The notes beneath the pieces were generated by a model. It ran no database searches, had not been told where the DNA came from, and saw only the letters and a list, made by a program, of their open reading frames with translations. Below, in pieces: positions 8,489 to 17,980 of a DNA stretch of 64,000 bases (within the stretch, counting starts at the first letter, position 1; each line of letters opens with the position of its first letter). The stretch spans positions 2,448,394 to 2,512,393 of the forward strand of contig NC_019702.1 of assembly GCF_000317085.1 (NCBI RefSeq), written 5' to 3'. The stretch is from Synechococcus sp. PCC 7502. Its GTDB lineage: Bacteria > Cyanobacteriota > Cyanobacteriia > Pseudanabaenales > Pseudanabaenaceae. The translations under genes and the position numbers were made by a program.

Positions 8489-8601
8489 ATCTCCGAGCCT
8501 ATAACTTGCATATACTTGATTTATTAACTATCGGCGGTACTCTTAATTCCTTGATTAAACGCTGACTAGTCAATAATACCCAAACTCTTTCAGTTCATAT
8601 C

Positions 8602-10080
8602 ATGACCTTTATCTCAGAACTAAATCTGATCCTCCGCGCCCGTTACCCCATTTTATATATACCATCGCCTGAAGAGGAGCGAGTAGAAAGCGCAGTGCAG
8701 GATGTTGCTAAGCAATTAGGGCGTAAGGTTTATATTTGGGATTTTGTGGATGGCTATCAAGGCGAAACGGCGGTAGGAAAACGTAATCCTTTGCAGGCTT
8801 TAGAATTTATTGAAAAAATTACGGTTGGGGCTGTGTTTATTCTCCGTGACTTTGATCGTTTTTTGGATGATATTGCGATCGCCCGTAAGCTTAGAAATTT
8901 ACAAAGACATTTAAAAGGGCAGTCCCAAAATATTACAATCCTGTCGCCACAGGTCACAATTCCCGAACAACTTACCGAAGTAATTACGGTTTTAGAGTTT
9001 CCACTACCCCAAGCTGCTGAAATTCGCCAAGAAATCAGCCAAATCTTGAAGAATCTTAATCAAGAGTCCAATCCTAAGGTTATTGATGACTTAGTAAGAG
9101 CCAGTCAAGGTTTATCCTTAGAACGCATTCGACGGGTTTTAGCAAAGGCGATCGCCGAACATGGAGAATTAACACCCGAAGATGTGGAATTAATCTTGGC
9201 AGAAAAACGGCAGACCATTCGCCAGACCCAAATTTTAGAGTTTTATCCTTCCACTGCCGAAATTAGTGATATTGGCGGTTTGGATAATCTCAAGGAATGG
9301 TTACTAAGGCGAGGTAATGCTTTTTCAGAACGGGCAAGGCAGTATGGTTTACCCCATCCCAAGGGTTTACTATTAGCAGGAATTCAAGGAACGGGCAAAT
9401 CTTTAACAGCCAAAGCCATCGCCCACCATTGGCATTTACCCTTACTACGTTTAGATGTGGGCAGATTATTTGCAGGCTTAGTGGGCGAAAGTGAATCCCG
9501 AACTAGACAAATGATTCAACTGGCAGAGGCATTGTCCCCTTGCGTATTATGGATTGATGAAATTGATAAAGCTTTTTCTAGTAACTCCGATGGGCGCGGC
9601 GATTCTGGTACCACTGGACGGGTATTTGGAACGCTTTTAACTTGGATGGCAGAAAAAAACTCTCCTGTCTTTATCGTGGCAACTGCTAATAATATCCGTC
9701 AACTCCCCCCTGAGCTTTTGCGTAAAGGTCGGTTTGATGAGGTGTTTTTTGTCGGGCTTCCTACTCAGTCTGAACGAGAACAGATTTTTACAGTCCACCT
9801 AACTAAATTTCGCCCCTTAAATTTACGTAACTATGACTGCGATCGCCTCGCATACGAAACCCCTAACTTTTCGGGTGCGGAAATCGAACAGGCAATTATT
9901 GAAGCAATGCACCTAGGATTTAGCCAAAATCGTGACTTTACCACCGAAGATATTTTAGAAGCAGTCAGCCAAATTGTTCCCCTTGCCCAAACTGCCCAAA
10001 AGGAAATTCAACTCCTCCAAGAATGGGCAGCCTCTGGTAAAGCTCGGCTTGCTTCAAGACAGAATCTGCTTAATTCATAG
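8602..10080 (+). CDS. Ycf46-like AAA+ ATPase
   Basis: 492 aa, matching the cyanobacterial and plastid Ycf46 family in length and in its N terminus LILRARYPILYIPSPEEERV. An N-terminal inactive-looking domain is followed by one AAA+ module: Walker A GIQGTGKS at 260-267, Walker B LWIDE at 316-320, a sensor-1 ATANN stretch, and the arginine-finger region PELLRKGRFDE. The Ycf46 family has been linked to CO2 acclimation and photosynthesis regulation in cyanobacteria, but the biochemical substrate is unknown. It is monocistronic, with about 140 bases to the next gene. Confidence 0.85.
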   Translation: MTFISELNLILRARYPILYIPSPEEERVESAVQDVAKQLGRKVYIWDFVDGYQGETAVGKRNPLQALEFIEKITVGAVFILRDFDRFLDDIAIARKLRNLQRHLKGQSQNITILSPQVTIPEQLTEVITVLEFPLPQAAEIRQEISQILKNLNQESNPKVIDDLVRASQGLSLERIRRVLAKAIAEHGELTPEDVELILAEKRQTIRQTQILEFYPSTAEISDIGGLDNLKEWLLRRGNAFSERARQYGLPHPKGLLLAGIQGTGKSLTAKAIAHHWHLPLLRLDVGRLFAGLVGESESRTRQMIQLAEALSPCVLWIDEIDKAFSSNSDGRGDSGTTGRVFGTLLTWMAEKNSPVFIVATANNIRQLPPELLRKGRFDEVFFVGLPTQSEREQIFTVHLTKFRPLNLRNYDCDRLAYETPNFSGAEIEQAIIEAMHLGFSQNRDFTTEDILEAVSQIVPLAQTAQKEIQLLQEWAASGKARLASRQNLLNS

Positions 10081-10222
10081 AGAAAAACCTAATTCCCTGT
10101 AATAACTTAGTTATCTACTTATATTTATAAAAATGCCATTCCATCAGCATTTCTAAGTTATAAAGAATACCCAATTCAAACAAATTCTGAGTTAATATTT
10201 CTTTAGGAAAAAGAAGTAAACT

Positions 10223-11029
10223 ATGTCGAAAATAATTGATGGAGAAGGCTTAGAGGAACAAAGAAGTGGGATTACTTGGTATGAAGATTCGAGTGATCCA
10301 GTAATTCGTGATCCAGCTCTATCACAAGCTAGTTCAGTTTGGCGCGGTGCTAATGAGATTTCATTCAAGTTACTTCGATGTGTTGAAGCGATGCGGGATC
10401 TCTCAAAAAGTATGGAAAGCCTATCCAAACTTGATGATCCTAATACCGATAAGAGATTAGTAAAGCAACTTTCATCACCACTTTATTCATTAGCTACTGG
10501 TATTAAAGATATGTTTAATGAACTAGAAAGTAATGTTAAAAACTATATTGAAATAGACCCTCAACAGCTTAAATTTCTTATCAATAAAAAAGAGCGATTT
10601 TTAGCAAATGTCCCATTAGACAATAAAAGTGATTTACGAATTGTTAGAGACAAGATTGATTCTCACATAGACAAAGTTGCAGTAAATGAGCCAGAAGAAT
10701 ATTGGAAAAAAGTAGATCTACGATCCTTCTTAGAGTGGATAGGAATTTGTTTAGTAGAAGTTTTTGAACTACTTTATCTAGATGTTTATAGTTGGGAAAG
10801 GGAAAGTGGACATCCTGAGATATGGAGTTTAATGATGGTTGATGAAAAGCTAGTTGACTTCTATATGCAGAATGGCGAGCCAGAATCAATAGTAAATGTA
10901 ACCTTAGTAAAATCGCCAAAGTATGGAGTAATGAGGGAAATCGAAACTTTTGCAAGTCTGTTTAATAAGGTGGCTAGTAAATGTGAGGGTATGAGCTTAA
11001 TAGAGATTATTGAAAACAAAACATTATAA
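10223..11029 (+). CDS. Hypothetical helical protein, unrecognised
   Basis: 268 aa; I do not recognise a family. It is rich in charged and leucine residues and predicted mostly helical, with no signal peptide and no transmembrane helix (FLEWIGICLVEVFELLYL is short and amphipathic). It begins after an AGGAAAAAGAAG purine run upstream of ATG 10223. It has few HIP1 sites and is more AT-rich than its neighbours, which suggests recent acquisition. The region just downstream holds apparent coding debris, so it may belong to a small accessory island between the Ycf46-like gene and dapB. Confidence 0.55.
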   Translation: MSKIIDGEGLEEQRSGITWYEDSSDPVIRDPALSQASSVWRGANEISFKLLRCVEAMRDLSKSMESLSKLDDPNTDKRLVKQLSSPLYSLATGIKDMFNELESNVKNYIEIDPQQLKFLINKKERFLANVPLDNKSDLRIVRDKIDSHIDKVAVNEPEEYWKKVDLRSFLEWIGICLVEVFELLYLDVYSWERESGHPEIWSLMMVDEKLVDFYMQNGEPESIVNVTLVKSPKYGVMREIETFASLFNKVASKCEGMSLIEIIENKTL

Positions 11030-11355
11030 GTTCTAAAGGGATACATGAGGCATCAGTCGATCGCTTGGCACCATTAGGCAAAGTAAACCGTGTACTAGAG
11101 TTAGAGTCAAATCCGATTCCCATACCGTCAATATCTGTCCAATTTGCTAATTGCTGGTTTAACTTACAAATTACGATTACCAGTCTCTGCGCCCGTGGGT
11201 GGCATATTTATTTATTCTTGTGCTTCTTGGGTTACTTATAGTGCGATTATAGCTACTGTATTTTATCCAAGTCTTTACAAATTGCTTGCTTAGACTTTAA
11301 TCCAATTCTAAAATAGCTCCTAGAAGCTTTCTTGCAAATTTAACATAGCAAATTA
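11030..11355. other. 326-bp stretch without intact gene; possible decayed coding sequence
   Basis: Two plus-strand frames look protein-like. One, at about 11043-11150, gives HEASVDRLAPLGKVNRVLELESN. The other, at about 11119-11292, gives a hydrophobic stretch with LPVSAPVGGIFIY and ends YPSLYKLLA at a stop. They are in different frames with no convincing start, so this may be the frameshifted tail of a membrane protein. No terminator or RNA structure stands out. I could not name a family. Confidence 0.3.
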
Positions 11356-12192
11356 ATGACCGTACCTCCATCTACCGCATCCTTACCTATTCCTGTAATC
11401 GTGGCGGGAGCAACAGGTAAAATGGGACGAGAAACCATCAAGGCGATCGCTAAATCCCCAGACTTAACCCTAATTGGCGCAACAGGTCGTACCCATATTG
11501 GCGAAGATATTGGAGAAGTAGTAGGCTGTGGCGAGTTGGAAATTCCTGTGACCAATGATTTAGAGATTTTATTAGCACAGGGAGCGCAAGAAAAACAGTT
11601 GGCGGTAATGGTCGATTTTACCCATCCTAGCCTTGTCTATGACCATATTCGCTCTAGTATTGCCTATGGCGTGCGCCCAGTAGTAGGGACAACGGGATTA
11701 AGTGAGTCGGAATTACAAGAATTAGCTGCCTTTGCCGATAAAGCTAGTACGGGTTGCCTCATTGTGCCAAATTTTTCTATTGGTATGGTTCTACTCCAAC
11801 AGGCGGCGATCGCTGCGGCTAAATATTTCGATCATGTGGAAATTATTGAACTGCACCACAACCAAAAAGCTGATGCGCCCAGTGGTACATCTTTACAAAC
11901 AGCCCAAATGTTAGCGGAACTGGGACAAACCTTTAATACTTCCAATGCCTCCGAAACCGAACATATCGCTGGAGCCAGAGGAGCTTTATTTGCTGAAAAT
12001 ATTCGTATTCATAGCATACGTTTACCAGGACTAATTGCCCATCAAGAGGTGATTTTTGGAGCCTTGGGAGAAACCTACAGACTGAAACACGATACAAGCG
12101 ATCGCAGTTGTTATATGGCGGGAGTATTACTGGGAATCCGTAGGATTATTCACCTTAAGCAGTTAGTCTATGGCATCGAGAAGCTACTTTAG
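11356..12192 (+). CDS. dapB: 4-hydroxy-tetrahydrodipicolinate reductase
   Basis: 278 aa. The Rossmann motif GATGKMGRE is at about 13-21, the [12 protein letters not shown] loop lies mid-protein, and the catalytic and substrate-binding signature [15 protein letters not shown] follows. DapB reduces the cyclic intermediate of the diaminopimelate/lysine pathway with NAD(P)H, feeding both lysine and peptidoglycan synthesis. ATG 11356 gives the normal length. It has no operon partner here: the upstream debris and the downstream secreted-protein gene are unrelated. Confidence 0.95.
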   Translation: MTVPPSTASLPIPVIVAGATGKMGRETIKAIAKSPDLTLIGATGRTHIGEDIGEVVGCGELEIPVTNDLEILLAQGAQEKQLAVMVDFTHPSLVYDHIRSSIAYGVRPVVGTTGLSESELQELAAFADKASTGCLIVPNFSIGMVLLQQAAIAAAKYFDHVEIIELHHNQKADAPSGTSLQTAQMLAELGQTFNTSNASETEHIAGARGALFAENIRIHSIRLPGLIAHQEVIFGALGETYRLKHDTSDRSCYMAGVLLGIRRIIHLKQLVYGIEKLL

Positions 12193-12425
12193 GTAAATAA
12201 CTGGAGATAATCTATTTATTCTCTAATAAATCTGTGATATAAATACTTGAATTTTTTAAATACCCCCCCCTAATGCTAAACCTTAAATCAGTTGTTCTAA
12301 GTATTCTTGCTGTAGGCACTTCTAGTGCAGTACTCCCTCTTTCTAGCTATGCCGTCACTCTTACCTTTAGTGACCAAGCTACCTTTTTAACTAATATTGC
12401 ACCGGGCTTTTACCTAGAAAATTTT

Positions 12426-13305
12426 GGTAGTGCATCAAGATGAGGTAGTATAGAGAAAAGAGATAGTAGATAAAGACATGGAATGCCTATTGTGTGGACA
12501 TCATAAAGTTTATGGACATGGTACAACCAGCAAAGGCAACGTCAGGTATGAATGTCCTAAATGTAAGAAGACATTTGTGGAGACCTTGGATACGATTTAC
12601 TATCATCGGCATATAGATGCAGAAAAGATTCATTTAGTCCTGCAAAGCCAAAGTGAAGGAGTAAGCTTACGAGGTATAGCAAGATTGAGTGGATTAGCAT
12701 ATAACACAGTGGTTAGCATAATTAGACAAGCCTCACAGAAAGCCCAAATGGTTCATAACCAAGAAGTTAAAGCAGTAGAGACAGAAGAAATCAGTAGTGA
12801 TGAAATGTGGTCATTCGTAGGAAAAAACAGAAAAACTGCTTACCAACAGAACTTGAGTCAGGAGACTGTTGGATTGGGGTAAGCATAGGTAATGATAGTG
12901 GATTGATTTTAGCGGCAAGAGTAGGAAAACATACGGATGAATTAATTGAGGAGATAGTTAGGAAAGACCGATTGCCAGCATTGGAATACTGATGGGTGGG
13001 GAGGATATGAGAGAGTGTTGGCAGAATATGTAGAACACTATATCGGCAAAGATCGCACTCAAAGAATAGAGAGGACGAATGGTATTTTAAGGCAACAGAC
13101 AGGTAGATTTCATCGACGACAGCATAAATTCAGCAAGTTATGGGAGTGGACTGAAATAGCAGTCAGATTATTAGTCACATTTTTTAATTGGATATGGATT
13201 CACTCTCGAAAAAAGACAACTGCTGCCCAGAGAGCTAATTTAACCAATAGAAAGTGGACTTGGGATAATATTTGCACCTACTCTACTTTACTTTGACGCA
13301 CTACC
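12426..13305 (+). mobile_element. IS1-family insertion sequence, copy 2 (880 bp, 8-bp target duplication)
   Basis: Identical in layout to the copy at 5984-6863. It is flanked by the direct repeat AAAATTTT at 12418-12425 and 13306-13313, within the 8-10 bp range of the IS1 family. The perfect duplication and near-identity to copy 1 point to recent movement. It is inserted in the same orientation as the secreted-protein gene it breaks. Confidence 0.95.
12478..13296 (+). pseudogene. IS1-type transposase, copy 2, with the same double frame break
   Basis: InsA frame at 12478-12882, A_AAA_AAC slip site into the InsB frame, premature stop at 12992, and the rest of InsB in a third segment ending 13296. 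The lesion after the EEIV codons is base-for-base the same as in copy 1, so it predates the spread of these copies. The catalytic-domain landmarks DEMWSF, DGWGGY and HRRQHKF are all present across the pieces. Confidence 0.85.
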
Positions 13306-13876
13306 AAAATTTTGATACTCAACAAACAACTAGTGCTTTTAATGGGCCTATATTCTTCAGTAATAATGGATTTTCCTACAATATCTCTGTCACTGGTCCA
13401 GGCAGTAACCAGTTTTTTAACTCATTTGCCTTTGGTAGCCCCGCTATAAGCCTTAATAATGATACAGACACTATTTTGGTCAGTTTTACTAGTGGTAACA
13501 TCACTGCCGTAGGTGGAGACATCTTTACCTCTAACGTTAGTGGGTTTCAAGCCCTAGGGAATGTAACGGTAAATCTCAATGATGGTACATCTGTCATTGT
13601 TCCTACAACTTCTTTAGTTGCTCCTGCCCCTTTTAGAGGCTTTATTAGCGATAAGCCCATCACATCCTTAAGTCTTACTGCAAACCCTGTTGCTAATTCT
13701 AGGTGGCCCACCCTTGATAACTTTTATGTTGGGGCTACAGCCGCAGCCGTACCTTTTGAGTTCAATCCCGCCTTGGGGCTAGTGGCATTGGGTGGCTTAT
13801 GGGGCGTCAAGAAACTGCGTCAAAAAAACAAGTCATAAAACAGTCTAATTTCAGATGCTTGAAATAAATTAGGTAA

Positions 13877-14872
13877 TTAAGTCTTTGTCAAGGTACATAA
13901 TTCAATTACTGCCGTTTGCAGGACTGCGGTTTCATTAGCACCTCTTTTTAACCCTTGTTCTAGTTGCAGTAAAACTGAAAGTGCCTTGATTAAATTCTGA
14001 CTTTTTAAGTGCTGCACTTCTTGTTTAAAGTAATAAACTCGTTTAGGGTTACTAATTTCCGCCGCAGTAGCGATCGCCTTATCATCCCTTTCCCCTGCAT
14101 CTTGCAAAACTTTTACCCATAACCAAGTCCGAAATTGGGTAGTTAAGGTGGCAGCAATTCTTAACCCTGCTTCATTGTTATTTAGTAACTCTGTTAGTAA
14201 TGTCAGGGATTGACTAACTTGTCCCAAGCGAATAGCAGTTGCTAATTGAAAACTATTATGGGCAGTTTGATTAACTAATTGGGCGATCGCCTTTGCATTT
14301 AATGGTTTGCTCGCATCTGGTTTACTCGAATCATTTAGTAACTTTAGTTTTTGTAACTCCATGACTAAACGCCGTGAGTCCGCCCCGACTGCTTCGACTA
14401 AAAAATCTATGCCATCCTTAGTCAGGTTAACTCCTTCGGAAGTTGCTATATCTTTAACTAATTGAGCGATCGCCTCGGTGTTCCAACCGGGAATAAGCGA
14501 AAACTCTTGAACCTTGGCATATTTCTGTAATAGCTTAGTGGATTTAATCCTACCGTCGGGTTTAGTTGAGCTAGTAAAAACTAAATGGGATTGTTCGGGC
14601 AAATAATTAAGAGTTCTTTCTAATTCAGCCAAAAGACTATCCGAGCATTTCTGGGCAATAGTTGTATCTGCTAACCAAGTCAGGCGATCGCCATTACCAA
14701 AGGGAGCAGTACAGGCGTGATTAAAAGCCGCAATCATATCTAAATCACTACCCGCATTGACTTTAAGCTCGTTAAAATCTGCCCATAACGGGTCTATTAA
14801 TTCTAATTTCAGTTTCTTGACAGTTTGGGTAATTTTATACTCATCATCTCCCCAAAAAAAATACATTGTCAT
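13877..14872 (-). CDS. holA: DNA polymerase III subunit delta
   Basis: 331 aa, typical HolA length. It starts MYFFWGDDEYKI, the delta-subunit N-terminal AAA+-like domain that reads FxxGDexxx. It contains the LVFTSSTKPDGRIKSTKLL segment and the C-terminal collar helices ending ELCTL. HolA opens the beta clamp within the clamp loader. ATG 14872 and ATG 14866 are both possible. It is divergent from the sugar transferase gene only 40 bases away. Confidence 0.92.
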   Translation of the reverse strand: MTMYFFWGDDEYKITQTVKKLKLELIDPLWADFNELKVNAGSDLDMIAAFNHACTAPFGNGDRLTWLADTTIAQKCSDSLLAELERTLNYLPEQSHLVFTSSTKPDGRIKSTKLLQKYAKVQEFSLIPGWNTEAIAQLVKDIATSEGVNLTKDGIDFLVEAVGADSRRLVMELQKLKLLNDSSKPDASKPLNAKAIAQLVNQTAHNSFQLATAIRLGQVSQSLTLLTELLNNNEAGLRIAATLTTQFRTWLWVKVLQDAGERDDKAIATAAEISNPKRVYYFKQEVQHLKSQNLIKALSVLLQLEQGLKRGANETAVLQTAVIELCTLTKT

Positions 14873-14912
14873 TGTATGATTAAAGGCATAATTTGGTGTG
14901 TGGATAGTAATA

Positions 14913-15584
14913 ATGGTAACTAGAGGTCAAACTGGTAGGTTTTTACCTAGAAGCAAGTCAAGAATAACGGCAATTCCTTGGAAACGGGCATTTGATATTG
15001 GGTTTTCGCTCAGTGTTTTAGTTTTATTATTTCCCCTCTATCTGGCGATCGCTGCCCTGATCTATTTTACTTCTTCAGGTTCAATATTTTACAGGCAACA
15101 ACGAGTGGGGAAAGATGGGCGTATATTTTCCTGCATCAAGTTCAGAACTATGATGATTGGTGCCGATCAGATATTGCAGGATTTACTAGAGCAGTGTCCT
15201 CACCAAAAAGCTGAATTTGAAAGTAGTTTCAAGCTGAAGAACGATCCTCGCATTACCCCCATTGGTAAATGGTTAAGACTTACCAGCCTAGATGAATTAC
15301 CACAGTTTTGGCATGTACTCACTGGGGAAATGAGTGTGGTTGGACCCCGTCCTTTGGTAGTGGAAGAGCTATCCAGATACGGTAATGCCATAGATCAAGT
15401 ACTTTCAGTTCGACCCGGAATTACTGGACTATGGCAGGTATCAGGGCGTAACGACTTACCCTATCCACGCCGAGTACAACTAGACCTTTACTACGCTCGC
15501 CATCATAACTTCGGCTTAGACCTATGGATTGTGTTAAAAACTGTTGCTATAGTTATCTTTCCTAAGGGCAACGGAGCATATTAA
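14913..15584 (+). CDS. Undecaprenyl-phosphate sugar phosphotransferase (polysaccharide-initiating)
   Basis: 223 aa from ATG 14913; a GTG at 14898 would add five residues. It has the short bacterial sugar transferase architecture: the PWKRAFDIGFS motif, a re-entrant membrane helix (about 30-52), then YRQQRVGKDGRIFSCIKFRTM, LDELPQFWHVLTGEMSVVGPRP and RPGITGLWQVSGR. These match the monotopic phosphoglycosyl transferases (WbaP/WcaJ C-terminal domain), which place the first sugar phosphate on the lipid carrier. It lacks the long N-terminal multi-helix domain. It opens the polysaccharide cluster, but on the opposite strand from the glycosyltransferases. Confidence 0.92.
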   Translation: MVTRGQTGRFLPRSKSRITAIPWKRAFDIGFSLSVLVLLFPLYLAIAALIYFTSSGSIFYRQQRVGKDGRIFSCIKFRTMMIGADQILQDLLEQCPHQKAEFESSFKLKNDPRITPIGKWLRLTSLDELPQFWHVLTGEMSVVGPRPLVVEELSRYGNAIDQVLSVRPGITGLWQVSGRNDLPYPRRVQLDLYYARHHNFGLDLWIVLKTVAIVIFPKGNGAY

Positions 15585-15593
15585 AGTGTAGTT

Positions 15594-16778
15594 TTAGACT
15601 GGGAAGGGATTAGATAATAAGTCTTGATACAATGCAACGTAATTATCCACCATTTTTTCCAAGGAAAATAGCTGATTGATAAGTTTATAACCTGCGATCG
15701 CCACTATATTCCGTTTTTGAGTATCGATAAAGTTATCTAATTCCTCAAAGTTATTTTTTTCAGAAGTAACAAAATAAACTCCTTGGGGAAACTTAAGTTC
15801 TTCTGCCAAAGTTGAGGTAATCACACAGGGTAAACACCAAGCCATTGCTTCCAATAGGGCAAATGGTAGTCCTTCAAAGGCGGCGGGATGAAAAAATCCG
15901 TCTGCAGCAGCTAGATATGGGGTTACGTCATTTTGCCAACCTAAACGCTGAATGTAATTTTGAGCATTATTTTCTATAACCCATTGATCCCATTCAGGGG
16001 TTAAACGTCCATCACCCACCCATAAAAATTGAGCAGATGGCAGATTAAGCTTGAGATGGGCTGCCCACTTTAGAAATAGGAGGGGCTGTTTTTGTGATTC
16101 CATTCTTGCCACCGCTACTATTAATAACTTATGGGGATTTAATTTAAGTTGTAAACGAGCTGCTTGACGTTGAGTTAATCGCTCTTTTTCCGTAGGAACA
16201 TTAACTCCGTTATTAATAGCTAATATTTTTCTTAAATTTTTTCTTGGATTTTTAGTGGTGGGGGAAAGGAAAAATGCTAATTCCTTACTCCGATTTTCCG
16301 AAATCGCTAATAGTGTACCTCTATATTTTATCAATGCTTGTTTAGCTATTACATCTCGCCAATTTCCTAAAACAGCCCCTAAACTTGCCTGAGTCTGAGT
16401 TATATGAACTGTAGTTACAGAAGGAATAGATAAATAATTACTCCATGCTAATAAATCTAATCCATCTTCCAAATTCTGCTTATTAATATGAAGAATATCA
16501 GGCTTAAATAACTGCCATTGAGAGATGATTTCTTGATTTATTTTGGGGAATATATGGGTAAAAGATCGAAATTTACGCTTGTAGGTATTAGTGTAAGGCG
16601 ATCGCAAGACTTTTCCAAATTTACTAAAAGAGATTGCTAACTCATCCATTTCAGTATCTTGTGAACACCATAGCCCCACTGTATGTCCCCGATTGGCTAG
16701 TTCCTGCCCTAAGTATATTAAATATAGTTCACCACCTCCCCTTGATCCAGAGCTACTACTAACAAATAGAATTTTCAT
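15594..16778 (-). CDS. GT4-family glycosyltransferase
   Basis: 394 aa, GT-B fold. The N-terminal glycine-rich acceptor loop SRGGGELY is at about 12-19. The C-terminal nucleotide-sugar half has the EX7E signature at Glu302...Glu310 (FEGLPFALLEAM). Its 3' end is 9 bases from the end of the convergent sugar transferase gene. Donor and acceptor sugars are not readable from sequence. It is the last gene of the minus-strand polysaccharide cluster. Confidence 0.88.
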   Translation of the reverse strand: MKILFVSSSSGSRGGGELYLIYLGQELANRGHTVGLWCSQDTEMDELAISFSKFGKVLRSPYTNTYKRKFRSFTHIFPKINQEIISQWQLFKPDILHINKQNLEDGLDLLAWSNYLSIPSVTTVHITQTQASLGAVLGNWRDVIAKQALIKYRGTLLAISENRSKELAFFLSPTTKNPRKNLRKILAINNGVNVPTEKERLTQRQAARLQLKLNPHKLLIVAVARMESQKQPLLFLKWAAHLKLNLPSAQFLWVGDGRLTPEWDQWVIENNAQNYIQRLGWQNDVTPYLAAADGFFHPAAFEGLPFALLEAMAWCLPCVITSTLAEELKFPQGVYFVTSEKNNFEELDNFIDTQKRNIVAIAGYKLINQLFSLEKMVDNYVALYQDLLSNPFPV

Positions 16779-16797
16779 GTAATTTGTAATGAGAAAA

Positions 16798-16809
16798 TTT
16801 GACGCACTA
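16798..16809 (-). repeat. Isolated 12-bp match to the IS1-type right end
   Basis: TTTGACGCACTA is identical to the terminal sequence of the two IS1-type elements in this window, lacking only the last CC. No element body adjoins it. It sits in the 79-base gap between two glycosyltransferase genes. It may be a relic of excision or chance; see also 22165-22178. Confidence 0.35.
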
Positions 16810-16857
16810 GAATTTAGGCAAAAATAAAACCAGATTAGGAGGTATGGTAATTCATGA

Positions 16858-17955
16858 TTAGATTATTTGATGTAACACATTTACCCAATTTTGACTACCT
16901 GCTTTAGTTGACCAAATAATAGATTTTCTCAGAGATTCATCACTAGCTATCCTAATACCCTCGGGGTTTTGCAGATAATTGGCTAAAATTGTGGTCAAGG
17001 TGGCAACATCCCCATTAGGAAAAGTATATCCATTTATGCCTTGCTCGATTAAGTCATTGGCTGCGCCTACAGCATCAGAGCAAATTACAGGTAGACCCGC
17101 ACCAATTGCTTGATTTATCACTACCCCCCAACCATCGTGACGACTGGGAAGAACAAATATATCGGCTTGACGAAAAAAATGGGGCAAATCTTCTGGAGCT
17201 TGAAAGCCTGCATATTCAATATAATGCTGGTTTTTTTCTGAAACCTTGGTGAGCATTTGAGGTAAGTCTGCTTCACGCCCTACTAATAATAGTCGAGATG
17301 TTAAACCCATTGATATAAGCTGCTCAAAGGCTTGGAGTAATAGATCAAGTCCTTTACGGGCAATCATTTGTCCACAGAATAAAATGGTGGGTGGGGTACG
17401 AGGTCGTTGGGGAATTTCTTGACTAAAAGCTTCTAAGTCACAATAGTAGGGAATATTAAAGATAGGTTTATTGGGAAATCGTTGTTGATAATCTTGGACG
17501 GCGTGAGAACCAATGGCAGCGATCGCTTGACAATTATTTAAGGCACTAGCCAAAGTCTTTTGCAGGCTTCCTTTTATCCCAGAGGCAGAACCAATCATCT
17601 GTTCGCCCCAAAATATACAGGGTATGCGTTTAGCTTGGAATCGTAGTAGTAGTTGAGATGTTAAACTCATATAGCCATTGAGGACAATAACATCTGATTT
17701 AGCTATATTTGGCAAATGCCAGTTGAAATGAAATCGTGATAGCCCCCAAGCCAAATGAAAACCAGGAAGGATGTTCTCGTAACTTTGTAGTGGTTTTTCG
17801 GGCCAAGGAGAGTCTGAACAAGCGGGTTCTAGGTAGAATACTTTTAAATCTACTTCGGGATGTTGTGATAAAGCGAAGAATATATCTCTTTGATACGGGG
17901 ATGGCACTATAGCGTAAAAAGTAACCTTAATTTTTGGCTGATTTTTGATACCCAT
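16858..17955 (-). CDS. GT4-like glycosyltransferase with altered EX7E motif
   Basis: 365 aa, GT-B fold. The N terminus is VTFYAIVPSPYQRDIFFAL, and the C-terminal half has LFCGQMIARKGLDLLLQAF and VLPSRHDGWGVVINQAIGAGLPVICSD. At the position of the EX7E catalytic pair it reads Asp274...Gln282, so the usual second glutamate is missing. This is seen in some GT4 subgroups and does not by itself imply loss of activity. It is the middle member of three consecutive GT4 genes, 26 bases from the next upstream gene. Confidence 0.85.
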   Translation of the reverse strand: MGIKNQPKIKVTFYAIVPSPYQRDIFFALSQHPEVDLKVFYLEPACSDSPWPEKPLQSYENILPGFHLAWGLSRFHFNWHLPNIAKSDVIVLNGYMSLTSQLLLRFQAKRIPCIFWGEQMIGSASGIKGSLQKTLASALNNCQAIAAIGSHAVQDYQQRFPNKPIFNIPYYCDLEAFSQEIPQRPRTPPTILFCGQMIARKGLDLLLQAFEQLISMGLTSRLLLVGREADLPQMLTKVSEKNQHYIEYAGFQAPEDLPHFFRQADIFVLPSRHDGWGVVINQAIGAGLPVICSDAVGAANDLIEQGINGYTFPNGDVATLTTILANYLQNPEGIRIASDESLRKSIIWSTKAGSQNWVNVLHQII

Positions 17956-17980
17956 TTAAAGCACTCTAAAATAATCTTGT

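Larger units (their letters stand above)
12273..13838 (+). pseudogene. Secreted PEP-CTERM-like protein gene split by IS1-type copy 2
   Basis: The 5' piece (12273-12425) encodes a signal peptide (MLNLKSVVLSILAVGTSS...SSYA) and reads into the IS after YLENF. Removing the 880-bp element and one copy of the 8-bp duplication AAAATTTT restores the frame as LENFDTQQ, which continues to the stop at 13838. The restored product is about 225 aa, beta-rich, with LDNFYVG before a C-terminal sorting signal: VPFEFNP, a hydrophobic helix GLVALGGLWGV and the basic tail KKLRQKNK. This is a cyanobacterial variant of PEP-CTERM. The protein was presumably surface-exposed or matrix-associated. The insertion is clean, so the gene could revert by precise excision. 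Confidence 0.85.

Noticed and set aside
10192-10428. 78-aa minus-strand ORF upstream of the 268-aa gene
   Set aside because: It lies antisense to the start of the plus-strand gene and has no motif or ribosome-binding site.
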